Shown here in pieces: positions 29,018 through 37,622 of a stretch of 64,000 bases of DNA; within the stretch, counting starts at the first letter, position 1, and each line of letters starts with the position of its first letter. The DNA comes from Pseudomonas sp. FP1742 (GTDB taxonomy: Bacteria > Pseudomonadota > Gammaproteobacteria > Pseudomonadales > Pseudomonadaceae): contig NZ_CP117460.1 in NCBI RefSeq assembly GCF_030687145.1, positions 2,976,001-3,040,000 on the forward strand, read 5' to 3'. A program made the position numbers and the translations under genes. Under the pieces are notes generated by a model. It saw nothing but the letters and a program-made list of their open reading frames with translations. It was not told the origin of the DNA and did no database searches.

Positions 29018-32000
29018 ATGAATAACAAGTACAACAAACTTGCCTTGCTCTGCGCATGGGCAACCCTGGGCACCGCACACGCGGCGCCCTACGTGGAAAG
29101 TGGCAGGGTCGGTGACCCGAACAGTTGGCGCAGCGCGGAGTTCAGCGCCGACTGGGGTCTGGGGGCGATCAACGCTCAGGACGCCTACGCGGCCGGTTAC
29201 ACCGGCAAAGGCGTAAAACTGGGGATCTTCGACCAGCCGGTCTACGCCTTGCACCCGGAGTTTTCCGGGGCCGATAAAGTGGTCACGCTGGTCACCAGCG
29301 GCATCCGCGAATACACCGACCCGTACATTCCGGTCAAAGCCGGGGACGCCTTTCTCTATGACGGTTCGCCCTCTGTAGGTTCCAACGGCAAACTCGGCGC
29401 CCACGGTACCCACGTTGGCGGAATCGCCGCCGGCAGTCGCGATGGCGGGCCGATGCACGGCGTCGCCTTTGGCGCGCAGATCATCAGCGCCGACAACGGC
29501 GACCCCGGCCCGGAAGACGGCATCATCCGTGGCAACGACGGCGCGGTGTACAAGGCCGGTTGGGACGCCCTGATCGCCAGCGGCGCGCGGATCATCAACA
29601 ACAGTTGGGGCATCGGCATCACCGACCGCTTCGACCTCGGCGGCCGGGACCCGGCCTACCCGCACTTCACCGTGCAGGACGCGCAACTGCAGTTCAACGA
29701 GATCCAGACCTTGCTCGGGACCAAACCCGGCGGTGCCTACGACGGCGCCATCGCGGCGGCCCGCAGCGGCATCGTCACGATCTTCGCCGCCGGCAACGAC
29801 TACAACCTCAACAACCCGGACGCCATCGCCGGCCTCGGTTACTTCGTCCCCCAGATCGCGCCGAACTGGATGACCGTCGCCGCGTTGCAGAAGAACCCGG
29901 ACATCAACAGCCCCGACCTCTACACCATCAGCACCTTCTCGTCGCGCTGCGGCTACACCGCGAGTTTCTGCGTGTCGGCACCGGGCAGCCGGATCTACAG
30001 CTCGATCATCAGCGGCACCAATGCCGCTGACCTGACCACCGGCTACGCCAACTACAACGGCACCTCGATGGCGGCGCCACACGTTGCCGGCTCGGTGGCG
30101 GTGTTGATGGAACGCTTCCCGTACATGACCGGCGCGCAAGTTGCCAGCGTACTGCGCACCACCGCCACCGACCTCGGCGCACCCGGCGTCGACGCGCTGT
30201 ACGGCTGGGGCATGATCAACCTGCGCAAAGGCATCGATGGCCCGGCGATGTTCGTCACCGAGCAGGACATTCCCGAGGAGTTCCGCATCAACGGCGCCTA
30301 CGGCTCCAGCCAGTTTGTCGCAGACTTGCCGGGCATCGGCGCGATCATCGACGCCGGCAAACCCACCGAGCGTGTGTGCAATGACGTGCACTGCGGGCTC
30401 GACTTCTGGCGCAACGACATTTCCGGCCATGGCGGCCTGACCAAGCAGGGCATCGGCACGCTGGTGCTGACCGGCGCCAACACCTACACCGGCCCGACCC
30501 TGGTCAATCAGGGCCGATTGGCGATCAACGGTTCGCTGCTGTCGGCGGTCACTGTCAATGACAGCGGCATTCTCGGCGGTAACGGCAGTATCGCGGCGCT
30601 GACCGCGAAAAGCGGCGGCACCGTGGCCCCCGGCAACTCCATTGGCACCTTGCAGGTGGCGGGCGACGTGACCTTCGAACCTGGTTCGACCTACGCCGTA
30701 GAACTGTCGCCCACCAGCAGCGACCAGATCATCGCCGGCGGCAAGGCGATCATTGACGGCGCAACGGTCAGCCTGTCGCTGGAAAACATCCCGACGCTGT
30801 TGACCACCGGCGAGGCGAAAACCCTGCTCGGCACTCAGTACAACATCCTGCAAGCGGCCGGTGGAATCGAAGGGCGCTTCGGTGCGGTGGTGCCGGACTA
30901 CCTGTTCCTTGGCGGCACCCTCGACTATTCGGCCGGCGGTATTCAACTGGCCGTGGTGCGTAACGCAACATCCTTCACCAGCGCCGGCCAGACCCCGAAC
31001 CAACGGGCCGTGGCCGCTGCCGCCGAGCAACTGGGCGCAGGCAATCCGCTCTACGAAACCCTGCTGCTGTCACCGACCGCCGCTGACGCGCAACAAGCGT
31101 TCCAGCAACTCTCCGGTGAAATTCATCCGGCAATCGGCACGCTGCTGATCAACGACAGCCGCTACTTGCGCGATGCCGTCGGTGAACGTCTGCGCGAGCA
31201 CGATCTGTTCGACGCCGCGGCACCGACCGATGACCGCAGCAACGCCTGGCTCAAAGTGCTCGGCGCCTGGGGCAAGAGCGATGGCGGGCATGACAACGCC
31301 AGTTCCAACAGCTCCATTGGCGGGCTGCTGGCCGGTGTCGATGGCTTGATCACTGAACATACGCGTCTGGGTTTCGTCACTGGTTATAGCGACAGCTCGT
31401 TGAGCATGGGCGATGGCACACACTCTTCAGCCTCGGTCGACAGCTACCACTTGGGCGCCTACCTGGGCCATGAAATCGACGCGCTGCGCCTGAGCGTCGG
31501 CGGTGCTTACAGCTGGCATCGCATCGACGTCAAACGCGACCTGCAATTCGGTGACGTCAGTGGCAAGCAGAAATCCAAGCGCGATGCGACCACCGCACAA
31601 CTGTTCACCGAAGCGGCCTATCGCCTGGACCTGCAACCGCTGGCACTGGAGCCGTTCGCCAACCTGGCCTACGTGCATTTGAACAGCGACAGCTTCAGCG
31701 AAAAAGGTGATGCCGCCGCACTCAAGGGCGGCGAAAACAACCGCGATGCGGTGCTCTCGACCCTCGGCCTGCGGGCGAGCAAAGCCATTGCGCTGTCCGA
31801 CCAGAAACAACTGGAACTGTCCGGCACGCTCGGCTGGCAGCACAACCTGAGCAACACCCGTTCCGAAGACCATCTGGCCTTCGTCAACGGCAACACCGCG
31901 TTCAGCGTGCAAAGCGTGTCGATGGACCGCGATGCGGCAGTGGTCGGGGTTCGTGCCGGACTGGCGCTGGGCCGCGATACCCGTTTGAACCTGGATTACA

Positions 32001-32065
32001 ACGGGCTGCTCGGCTCCCGGGAAAAAGACCACGGTGTGGGCCTGACCCTGGACTGGCAGTTCTGA
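29018..32065 (+). CDS. prtB: Subtilisin-like serine protease autotransporter PrtB/PspB
   Basis: A paralogue of PrtA, 1015 aa, with the same layout: signal peptide (cleavage near THAA, residue 23), S8 domain, passenger repeat, beta-barrel ending NWQF-like DWQF. The triad is Asp72, His129 (GAHGTHV) and Ser350 (NGTSMAAPH), with Asn260 (FAAGN). The residues around Asp72 are FDQPVY instead of the D-S/T-G of most subtilisins, and the catalytic domain carries insertions around 85-125 and 200-250. The C-terminal halves of PrtA and PrtB are far more alike than the protease domains, implying duplication followed by divergence in substrate range. Start: ATG 7 bases after AAGGACGG, preferred to the adjacent TTG. 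Confidence 0.95.
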   Translation: MNNKYNKLALLCAWATLGTAHAAPYVESGRVGDPNSWRSAEFSADWGLGAINAQDAYAAGYTGKGVKLGIFDQPVYALHPEFSGADKVVTLVTSGIREYTDPYIPVKAGDAFLYDGSPSVGSNGKLGAHGTHVGGIAAGSRDGGPMHGVAFGAQIISADNGDPGPEDGIIRGNDGAVYKAGWDALIASGARIINNSWGIGITDRFDLGGRDPAYPHFTVQDAQLQFNEIQTLLGTKPGGAYDGAIAAARSGIVTIFAAGNDYNLNNPDAIAGLGYFVPQIAPNWMTVAALQKNPDINSPDLYTISTFSSRCGYTASFCVSAPGSRIYSSIISGTNAADLTTGYANYNGTSMAAPHVAGSVAVLMERFPYMTGAQVASVLRTTATDLGAPGVDALYGWGMINLRKGIDGPAMFVTEQDIPEEFRINGAYGSSQFVADLPGIGAIIDAGKPTERVCNDVHCGLDFWRNDISGHGGLTKQGIGTLVLTGANTYTGPTLVNQGRLAINGSLLSAVTVNDSGILGGNGSIAALTAKSGGTVAPGNSIGTLQVAGDVTFEPGSTYAVELSPTSSDQIIAGGKAIIDGATVSLSLENIPTLLTTGEAKTLLGTQYNILQAAGGIEGRFGAVVPDYLFLGGTLDYSAGGIQLAVVRNATSFTSAGQTPNQRAVAAAAEQLGAGNPLYETLLLSPTAADAQQAFQQLSGEIHPAIGTLLINDSRYLRDAVGERLREHDLFDAAAPTDDRSNAWLKVLGAWGKSDGGHDNASSNSSIGGLLAGVDGLITEHTRLGFVTGYSDSSLSMGDGTHSSASVDSYHLGAYLGHEIDALRLSVGGAYSWHRIDVKRDLQFGDVSGKQKSKRDATTAQLFTEAAYRLDLQPLALEPFANLAYVHLNSDSFSEKGDAAALKGGENNRDAVLSTLGLRASKAIALSDQKQLELSGTLGWQHNLSNTRSEDHLAFVNGNTAFSVQSVSMDRDAAVVGVRAGLALGRDTRLNLDYNGLLGSREKDHGVGLTLDWQF

Positions 32066-32088
32066 TTTGACCCAAAGGAAGCCACAAC

Positions 32089-33786
32089 ATGGGACTGTTT
32101 GATTACAAAAATGCCGGCAGTGAGGCCGGCAAGGCGTTGTACTCCGACGCGATCGCGTTGACGCTCTACGCATACACGCCCACCGGCCAACCACTGCCAG
32201 CGACAGGTTGGGCGCCGATTGGCGCCACAGCCTTGGGCTATCAGGGCAAGGTCGGGCCTCAAGGCACTTTCTATGGCGAGAAGGATGGCTTCACCAGCGC
32301 CGAAGCCGAAATCCTCGGCAAATACGACGGGGCAGGGAAGCTGATCGGTCTCGGTATCGCCTTCCGTGGCACCGGCGGCCTGGGCTACAGCGACACCTTT
32401 GGCGACATGAAAAACAACCTGCTGGCCGCAGTCGGCCCGGTGGACTACGCGAGCAACTACGCGAAAAACGCCTTCGACACCTTGCTCAAAAACGTCGCCG
32501 CGTTTGCCATCGCCCACGGCCTGAGCGCCAAGGACGTGCTGGTCAGCGGGCATAGCCTCGGCGGGTTGGGGGTCAACAGCCTGGCGGAACTGAGCGGCAA
32601 TAACTGGGGCGGATTCTTCAAGGACGCCAACTACATTGCCTTCGCCTCACCGACCCAAAGCGCCACCGGCAATAACGTGCTGAACATCGGTTACGAGAAC
32701 GACCCGGTGTTCCGCGTGCTCGACGGCACCACCTTCAGCAGTGGCTCGCTGGGCAAGCACGACGGTCATCAGGATTCGGCGACCAACAACATCGTCAACT
32801 TCAATGACCAGTACGCGTCCACCGCGCAGAACCTGGTGCCGTTCAGCATCCTCAACCCGCTGAACTGGTCGGCCCATGGCTCGTTGGGCTATGCCGACGG
32901 CTTGAACCGGGTGATCGACTCGCGCTTCTACGACCTCACCGACAAGGACTCGACGCTTATCGTGTCCAACCTGTCGGAGTCGTCCCGAGGCAGCACCTGG
33001 GTCGAGGACCTGGGCCGCAGCGGCGAGCCCCACACCGGTAGCACGTTCATCATCGGTACCGACAGCAATGACTGGCTCAAGGGCGGCGCCGGCAATGACT
33101 TCATCGAAGGTCGAGACGGTAACGACCGGTTCCGCGATGACGGCGGCTATAACCTGCTGCTGGGCGGCAAGGGCAGCAACACCTTCGAGGTGCAGAAGCC
33201 GTTGCAGAACTTCAGCTTTGCCAATGACGGCGACGGCACCCTGTATGTGCGCGACGCCTACGGCGGCATCAGCATGACCCGCGACATCGGCGCGCTGGTG
33301 AGCAAGGAATCGGGCTCGTGGTGGGGCAGCAAGGAGGTGACCTACAACGTCACCGCCAATGGCTTGCTCAATGGCACGGAACTGACCCACTACAACCACT
33401 CGCTCAACGGCGACGCCTACGGCAACACGCTGGTGGCCAGCGTCGACGGTGACTGGCTGTTCGGCAATGCCGGCGACGACCTGCTGCGCAGCGATAAAAG
33501 CCACGTGACCTTCGTCGGTGGCGCGGGCAATGACGTGATGCATGCCTCGGGTGGCGGCAACACCTTTCTGTTCAGCGGCGCCTTCGGTTTCGACGCGATC
33601 AATGGCTACCAGGGCAGCGACAAACTGGTGTTCATGGGCGTCCAGGGCGCGGGGCAGGGCTATGACTACACCCAGCACGCGACCCAGGCCGGCAACGACA
33701 CGGTGCTGAAGATTGGCGATTACGCCGTGACGCTGGTGGGGGTGGGACTGGATAACCTGTCGGCTTCGGGATTTGTATTTGCCTGA
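32089..33786 (+). CDS. pueB: RTX lipase/polyurethanase PueB (family I.3 lipase)
   Basis: A secreted alpha/beta-hydrolase of 565 aa. The nucleophile is Ser156 in GHSLGG, with Asp205 (GYENDPV) and His263 (SAHGSLGY) completing the triad. RTX repeats begin about residue 325 ([24 protein letters not shown]) and recur about 460-490; there is no signal peptide, so export is by AprDEF. Length and position match PueB of P. chlororaphis and protegens. Compared with PueA it lacks about 50 residues after position 30, the region that forms lid 1 in P. fluorescens-type lipases. AAGGAAG precedes the ATG; prtB ends 23 bases upstream. Confidence 0.95.
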   Translation: MGLFDYKNAGSEAGKALYSDAIALTLYAYTPTGQPLPATGWAPIGATALGYQGKVGPQGTFYGEKDGFTSAEAEILGKYDGAGKLIGLGIAFRGTGGLGYSDTFGDMKNNLLAAVGPVDYASNYAKNAFDTLLKNVAAFAIAHGLSAKDVLVSGHSLGGLGVNSLAELSGNNWGGFFKDANYIAFASPTQSATGNNVLNIGYENDPVFRVLDGTTFSSGSLGKHDGHQDSATNNIVNFNDQYASTAQNLVPFSILNPLNWSAHGSLGYADGLNRVIDSRFYDLTDKDSTLIVSNLSESSRGSTWVEDLGRSGEPHTGSTFIIGTDSNDWLKGGAGNDFIEGRDGNDRFRDDGGYNLLLGGKGSNTFEVQKPLQNFSFANDGDGTLYVRDAYGGISMTRDIGALVSKESGSWWGSKEVTYNVTANGLLNGTELTHYNHSLNGDAYGNTLVASVDGDWLFGNAGDDLLRSDKSHVTFVGGAGNDVMHASGGGNTFLFSGAFGFDAINGYQGSDKLVFMGVQGAGQGYDYTQHATQAGNDTVLKIGDYAVTLVGVGLDNLSASGFVFA

Positions 33787-33820
33787 AAAAACCGAATGAA
33801 AGCATTGCACTAAAGACACT

Positions 33821-33845
33821 GGGGCGCCCCATAGCGGGGCGTCCC
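33821..33845 (+). other. Stem-loop between pueB and pueA
   Basis: GGGGCGCCCC pairs with GGGGCGTCCC over 10 bp (one G-U) around ATAGC. No T-run follows, so it is a weak terminator at best and more likely protects the pueB message end. Confidence 0.45.
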
Positions 33846-33889
33846 GGCTGTAGCTGTCTCTGATAAATCCAACAAAGAGAGGCAATACC

Positions 33890-35743
33890 ATGGGTGTGTA
33901 TGACTACAAGAACTTCGGCGCAGCAGACTCCAAGGCGTTGTTCAGCGATGCCATGGCGATCACGCTGTATTCCTATCACAACCTCGACAACGGTTTCGCC
34001 ACCGGTTACCAGCAAAACGGCTTCGGCCTGGGCTTGCCGGCCACCCTGGTGACCGCGCTGATCGGCGGCACCGACTCCCAGGGCGTGATCCCCGGCATTC
34101 CCTGGAACCCCGATTCGGAAAAGGCCGCACTCGAAGCCGTGCAAAAGGCCGGCTGGACACCAATCACCGCCGCGCAACTGGGCTATGACGGCAAGACCGA
34201 TGCCCGCGGAACCTTCTTCGGCGAGAAGGCCGGCTACACCAGCGCCCAAGTGGAGATCCTCGGCAAGTACGACGCCCAGGGCCACCTCACGGAAATCGGC
34301 ATCGCTTTTCGCGGCACCAGCGGCCCACGGGAAATCCAGATCGGCGATTCCATCGGTGATGTGATCAACGATTTGCTGGCGGCGATCGGCCCCAAGGATT
34401 ACGCGAAAAACTATGCGGGCGAAGCCTTCGGCAATTTGCTCGGCAAAGTCGCGGCGTTTGCCCGGGCCAACGGGCTGTCAGGCAGCGATGTATTGGTCAG
34501 CGGTCACAGCCTCGGCGGGTTGGCGGTCAACAGCCTGGCGGACTTGAGTAGCGAAAAATGGTCCGGGTTCTATCAGGATTCCAACTACATCGCCTACGCC
34601 TCGCCGACCCAAAGCAGCAGCGATAAAGTGCTGAACATCGGTTATGAAAACGACCCGGTGTTCCGCGCCCTCGATGGCTCGTCGGCCAACCTGGCCACGG
34701 TAGGCGTGCATGACGCTCCCAAGGATTCGGCGACCGATAACATCGTCAGCTTCAACGACCATTACGCTTCAACGGCGTGGAATGTGCTGCCGTATTCGAT
34801 TCTCAACATTCCCACCTGGATCTCGCACTTGCCCACCGGATACGGCGACGGCATGACCCGGGTGCTGGAGTCCAAGTTCTACGACCTGACCAGCAAGGAC
34901 TCGACGATCATCGTCGCCAACCTCTCGGACCCGGCGCGAGCCAACACTTGGGTCCAGGACTTGAACCGCAACGCCGAAACCCACAAAGGCAGCACCTTCA
35001 TCATCGGCAGCGACGGCAATGACCTGATCCAGGGCGGCAAGGGCAACGACTACATCGAAGGCCGCGACGGTAACGACACCTTCCGCGACAGTGGTGGCTA
35101 CAACATCCTGTTGGGCGGCAAGGGCAGCAACGTGCTGGACCTGCAACAGTCGGTGAAGAACTTCGTCTTCGCCAATGACGGCGCCGGCAACCTGTACGTG
35201 CGCGACGCCAATGGCGGCATCAGCATCACCCGCGACATCGGCAGCATCGTCACCAAGGAGCCGGGGTTTCTCTGGGGGGTGTTCAAGGACGACGTGACCC
35301 ACAGCGTCACCGCCAATGGCCTCACCGTCGGCAGCAACCTGACCCAGTATGCCTCAAGCGTGAAGGGCACCAGCGGCGCCGACGCCCTCACGGCACACGC
35401 AACGGGCGACTGGTTGTTTGGCCTGGACGGCAACGACCACTTGATCGGCAGCAGCGGCAATGACGTGTTTGTCGGCGGGGCGGGCAATGACCTGATAGAG
35501 TCGGGTGGTGGGGTCGATACCTTCCTGTTCAGCGGCGCGTTCGGCCAGGACCGGGTGGTGGGCTATCAGGCCAACGACAAACTGGTATTCCTCGGGGTGC
35601 AGGGCGTTGCGCCAAACGACGACTTCCGCGCCCATGCCACGGCGGTGGGGCAGGATACGCTGCTGACGTTTGGCAGTGATTCGGTGACTTTGGTGGGTGT
35701 CGGGCTGGACAGTTTGTCCGGTAGCGCGATTGTGATCGCCTGA
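33890..35743 (+). CDS. pueA: RTX lipase/polyurethanase PueA (family I.3 lipase)
   Basis: A secreted lipase of 617 aa, the classical length of PueA and P. fluorescens-type I.3 lipases. The triad Ser207 (GHSLGG), Asp255 (GYENDPV) and His313 (WISHLPTG) has the same numbering as the well-studied P. sp. MIS38 lipase. Both lid regions are present (about 45-75 and 147-168). RTX nonapeptides lie about 370-400 (GSDGNDLIQGGKGNDYIEG) and 490-520, and the C-terminus ends in a short hydrophobic stretch (SAIVIA). Substrates are triglycerides and polyester-type polymers. AprDEF is the expected exporter. AAAGAGAGG precedes the ATG. Last gene of the exoenzyme operon. Confidence 0.96.
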   Translation: MGVYDYKNFGAADSKALFSDAMAITLYSYHNLDNGFATGYQQNGFGLGLPATLVTALIGGTDSQGVIPGIPWNPDSEKAALEAVQKAGWTPITAAQLGYDGKTDARGTFFGEKAGYTSAQVEILGKYDAQGHLTEIGIAFRGTSGPREIQIGDSIGDVINDLLAAIGPKDYAKNYAGEAFGNLLGKVAAFARANGLSGSDVLVSGHSLGGLAVNSLADLSSEKWSGFYQDSNYIAYASPTQSSSDKVLNIGYENDPVFRALDGSSANLATVGVHDAPKDSATDNIVSFNDHYASTAWNVLPYSILNIPTWISHLPTGYGDGMTRVLESKFYDLTSKDSTIIVANLSDPARANTWVQDLNRNAETHKGSTFIIGSDGNDLIQGGKGNDYIEGRDGNDTFRDSGGYNILLGGKGSNVLDLQQSVKNFVFANDGAGNLYVRDANGGISITRDIGSIVTKEPGFLWGVFKDDVTHSVTANGLTVGSNLTQYASSVKGTSGADALTAHATGDWLFGLDGNDHLIGSSGNDVFVGGAGNDLIESGGGVDTFLFSGAFGQDRVVGYQANDKLVFLGVQGVAPNDDFRAHATAVGQDTLLTFGSDSVTLVGVGLDSLSGSAIVIA

Positions 35744-35768
35744 GGGTGATGCGGCGCCGGTAAGGGCC

Positions 35769-35865
35769 TCTTCGCGAGCAAGCCCGCTCCCACATTTTGA
35801 TCGCGGGTGTACCCATATTGGGTGTTCACTGAAGATCGAATGTGGGAGCGGGCCTGCTCGCGAAG
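35769..35865. repeat. REP inverted pair, arms outward
   Basis: Here the order is reversed relative to the other pairs: CTTCGCGAGCAAGCCCGCTC lies on the left and TGTGGGAGCGGGCCTGCTCG on the right, so the tails point inward around a 43-base spacer with its own ATTTTGATCG/CGATCAAAT-like halves. It follows pueA closely and may mark the end of the operon. Confidence 0.85.
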
Positions 35866-36028
35866 AACGATAACGCGGTAAACCTGCCTGCCTACGTGAC
35901 TCACCGTTCATTCCCGGACTCCAATACCTGCCTCAACAGGAACTGGCCCTAAAGCATCAGCCCATCCACGCGTTATCCCTATGACGCCGGTGCTGCATGC
36001 CGCCATTGAGTACAGGAGATTTTGCAAC

Positions 36029-36394
36029 GTGAGTAACAGCAAGAGGTACAGCTTCGGTCTGGCGTTGGCCTTGTTATCGGCAACCGCCGCCGCAGAACTG
36101 CCTCAGAGCTCGATTCTGACCCGTTACGGGGTCACCTCCGATCAACTGCCGGAACCGGCAGCAACCGAAACCGCCAAGCCCATCGAAGAAAAAAGCCGCT
36201 TCCAGCTCCAGCCGGAACAGCCCTGGGTGACGTTGCGCCTGGGCGATGGCAAACAACCGGAGAAGACCGGCAACATCAGCATTGACCGTTCGATGCAGCA
36301 GGAACAGGAGCGCTGCCAGCGGATGCAGGAACAGCTGATCCGGCGCGGTGGGCAATACATTTCCTGCGATAACAGCATTCCGGGCACCCACTAA
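36029..36394 (+). CDS. Small secreted protein of unknown function
   Basis: I recognise no family. From the GTG that follows an AGGAG ribosome binding site by 10 bases, the protein has 121 residues with a clear signal peptide (SFGLALALLSATAAAELP, cleavage near residue 23). The mature part is polar, Gln/Glu-rich and ends with two cysteines (RCQRMQ and YISCDN) that could form a disulfide. It would be periplasmic or secreted. The ATG at 35981 would add 16 residues that spoil the signal peptide. It lies between the exoenzyme operon and the convergent ghrA gene. Confidence 0.7.
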   Translation: MSNSKRYSFGLALALLSATAAAELPQSSILTRYGVTSDQLPEPAATETAKPIEEKSRFQLQPEQPWVTLRLGDGKQPEKTGNISIDRSMQQEQERCQRMQEQLIRRGGQYISCDNSIPGTH

Positions 36395-36423
36395 ACATCG
36401 AGCGCCCGTTACGGCATGGGCGT

Positions 36424-37350
36424 TCAATAACCCTGCACGCGATCGATCTCGCCGAGCATCGGCTCACCCCGTTGATGCCGGCGGATGTTCTCCAGCAACA
36501 CCCCGAACGCGCTTTCCGGCTGAGTCATCGCGGCGATGTGCGGCGTCAGCAGAATCTGCGGGTGGTGCCAGAACGGATGATCCGCCGGTGCCGGTTCCTG
36601 TTGCAGTACATCAAGGACTGCGCCGCTCAAGTGCCCGCTGCCCAGGGCCTCCAACAGATCCTTTTCTATCAAATGTGCGCCACGGCCCATGTTGATCAGC
36701 GCCGCGCCTTGGGGCAGTTGCGCAAACAGACTGCGATCAAGAATGCCCTGGGTCTGTTCGGTCAATGGCAACACGCACAACAGAATGTCGCACTGGCCGA
36801 GGAACGCCGGCAGCTGTTGGTTACCGGCATAGCAATCGACCCCCGCAATGTGATGGGCACTGCGCGCCCAGCCGGACAAGGCAAAGCCCAGCGGTTGCAA
36901 GGTCGCCAGAATCTGTTGCGCCTGAGCGCCGAGCCCCATCACCCCGACCCGACGCCTGGCCGCCGGTTGCAGCAAATGCGCCTGCCAGCAGCGGGCCATT
37001 TGTTGCTGGCGGTAGCGCAGCATGTCGCGGTGCAGGCTGAGTACGGCAAAAGTCGCGTATTCGCACATGCCACGGGTGATGCCCGGATCCAGCAGACGCA
37101 CCACCGGCAAGCTCGCCGGCAGGCGTGCGAGGTCGAGTTGATCGACGCCGGCGGACAGGGCAAACAGCACTTGCAGATTCGGCAGCAGCGCTTCGAGATC
37201 GTCAGGTGCCTGCCACGCGGCCAGGTATTGAATGTCCTTCGGGTCGCCGATGTCCGGCCAGGCGCGCCATTCGATATCCGGGGCGTGCTCGGCAAACAGC
37301 GCTTGCCACTGTTGGCCGCGCACAGGGTCAGCTTTATACAGCAGGGCCAT
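36424..37350 (-). CDS. ghrA: Glyoxylate/hydroxypyruvate reductase A (GhrA-like)
   Basis: A D-2-hydroxyacid dehydrogenase of 308 aa that reduces glyoxylate or hydroxypyruvate with NADPH. The Rossmann motif is GVMGLGAQAQQIL; the catalytic set is the Arg in NMGRGAHLIE with neighbouring Glu and the His in LLTPHIAAMTQPESA. The short GhrA-type N-terminal domain (WRAWPDIGDPKDIQYLAAW) separates it from the longer PdxB and SerA types. Start chosen at the ATG 6 bases after CAGGAA. It is divergent from the aminotransferase gene, across a 272-base gap in which I see no further feature. Confidence 0.9.
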   Translation of the reverse strand: MALLYKADPVRGQQWQALFAEHAPDIEWRAWPDIGDPKDIQYLAAWQAPDDLEALLPNLQVLFALSAGVDQLDLARLPASLPVVRLLDPGITRGMCEYATFAVLSLHRDMLRYRQQQMARCWQAHLLQPAARRRVGVMGLGAQAQQILATLQPLGFALSGWARSAHHIAGVDCYAGNQQLPAFLGQCDILLCVLPLTEQTQGILDRSLFAQLPQGAALINMGRGAHLIEKDLLEALGSGHLSGAVLDVLQQEPAPADHPFWHHPQILLTPHIAAMTQPESAFGVLLENIRRHQRGEPMLGEIDRVQGY

Positions 37351-37622
37351 GGGCATTTCCTGAAAGGTGAAGGGGCTGCCCATCATCGCGCAACGCTGGC
37401 GCAGGATCTGTCGAAAGCAGCGGGTTCAACGGGTTGAGTAACGCTGTATCAGCCCTGCACCGGCAGATTCGGCGGGCTGAAGGAATCTGCCGTTTGGCGG
37501 GGTGAAAACAGTCGATCCGAATTTCTCAGGGGGCAAGTTCGGCGTAGTTCGTTTCGCGCAAGCCTTAACCTGAACACCATCGCAACCACTTCCCGGTTGC
37601 CGGACTCACGATGGGAAATGCC

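Noticed and set aside
28550..31030. An 826-codon minus-strand frame over prtB
   Set aside because: Val/Ala/Gly/Asp-rich antisense of a beta-helical protein. No ribosome binding site or family motif.
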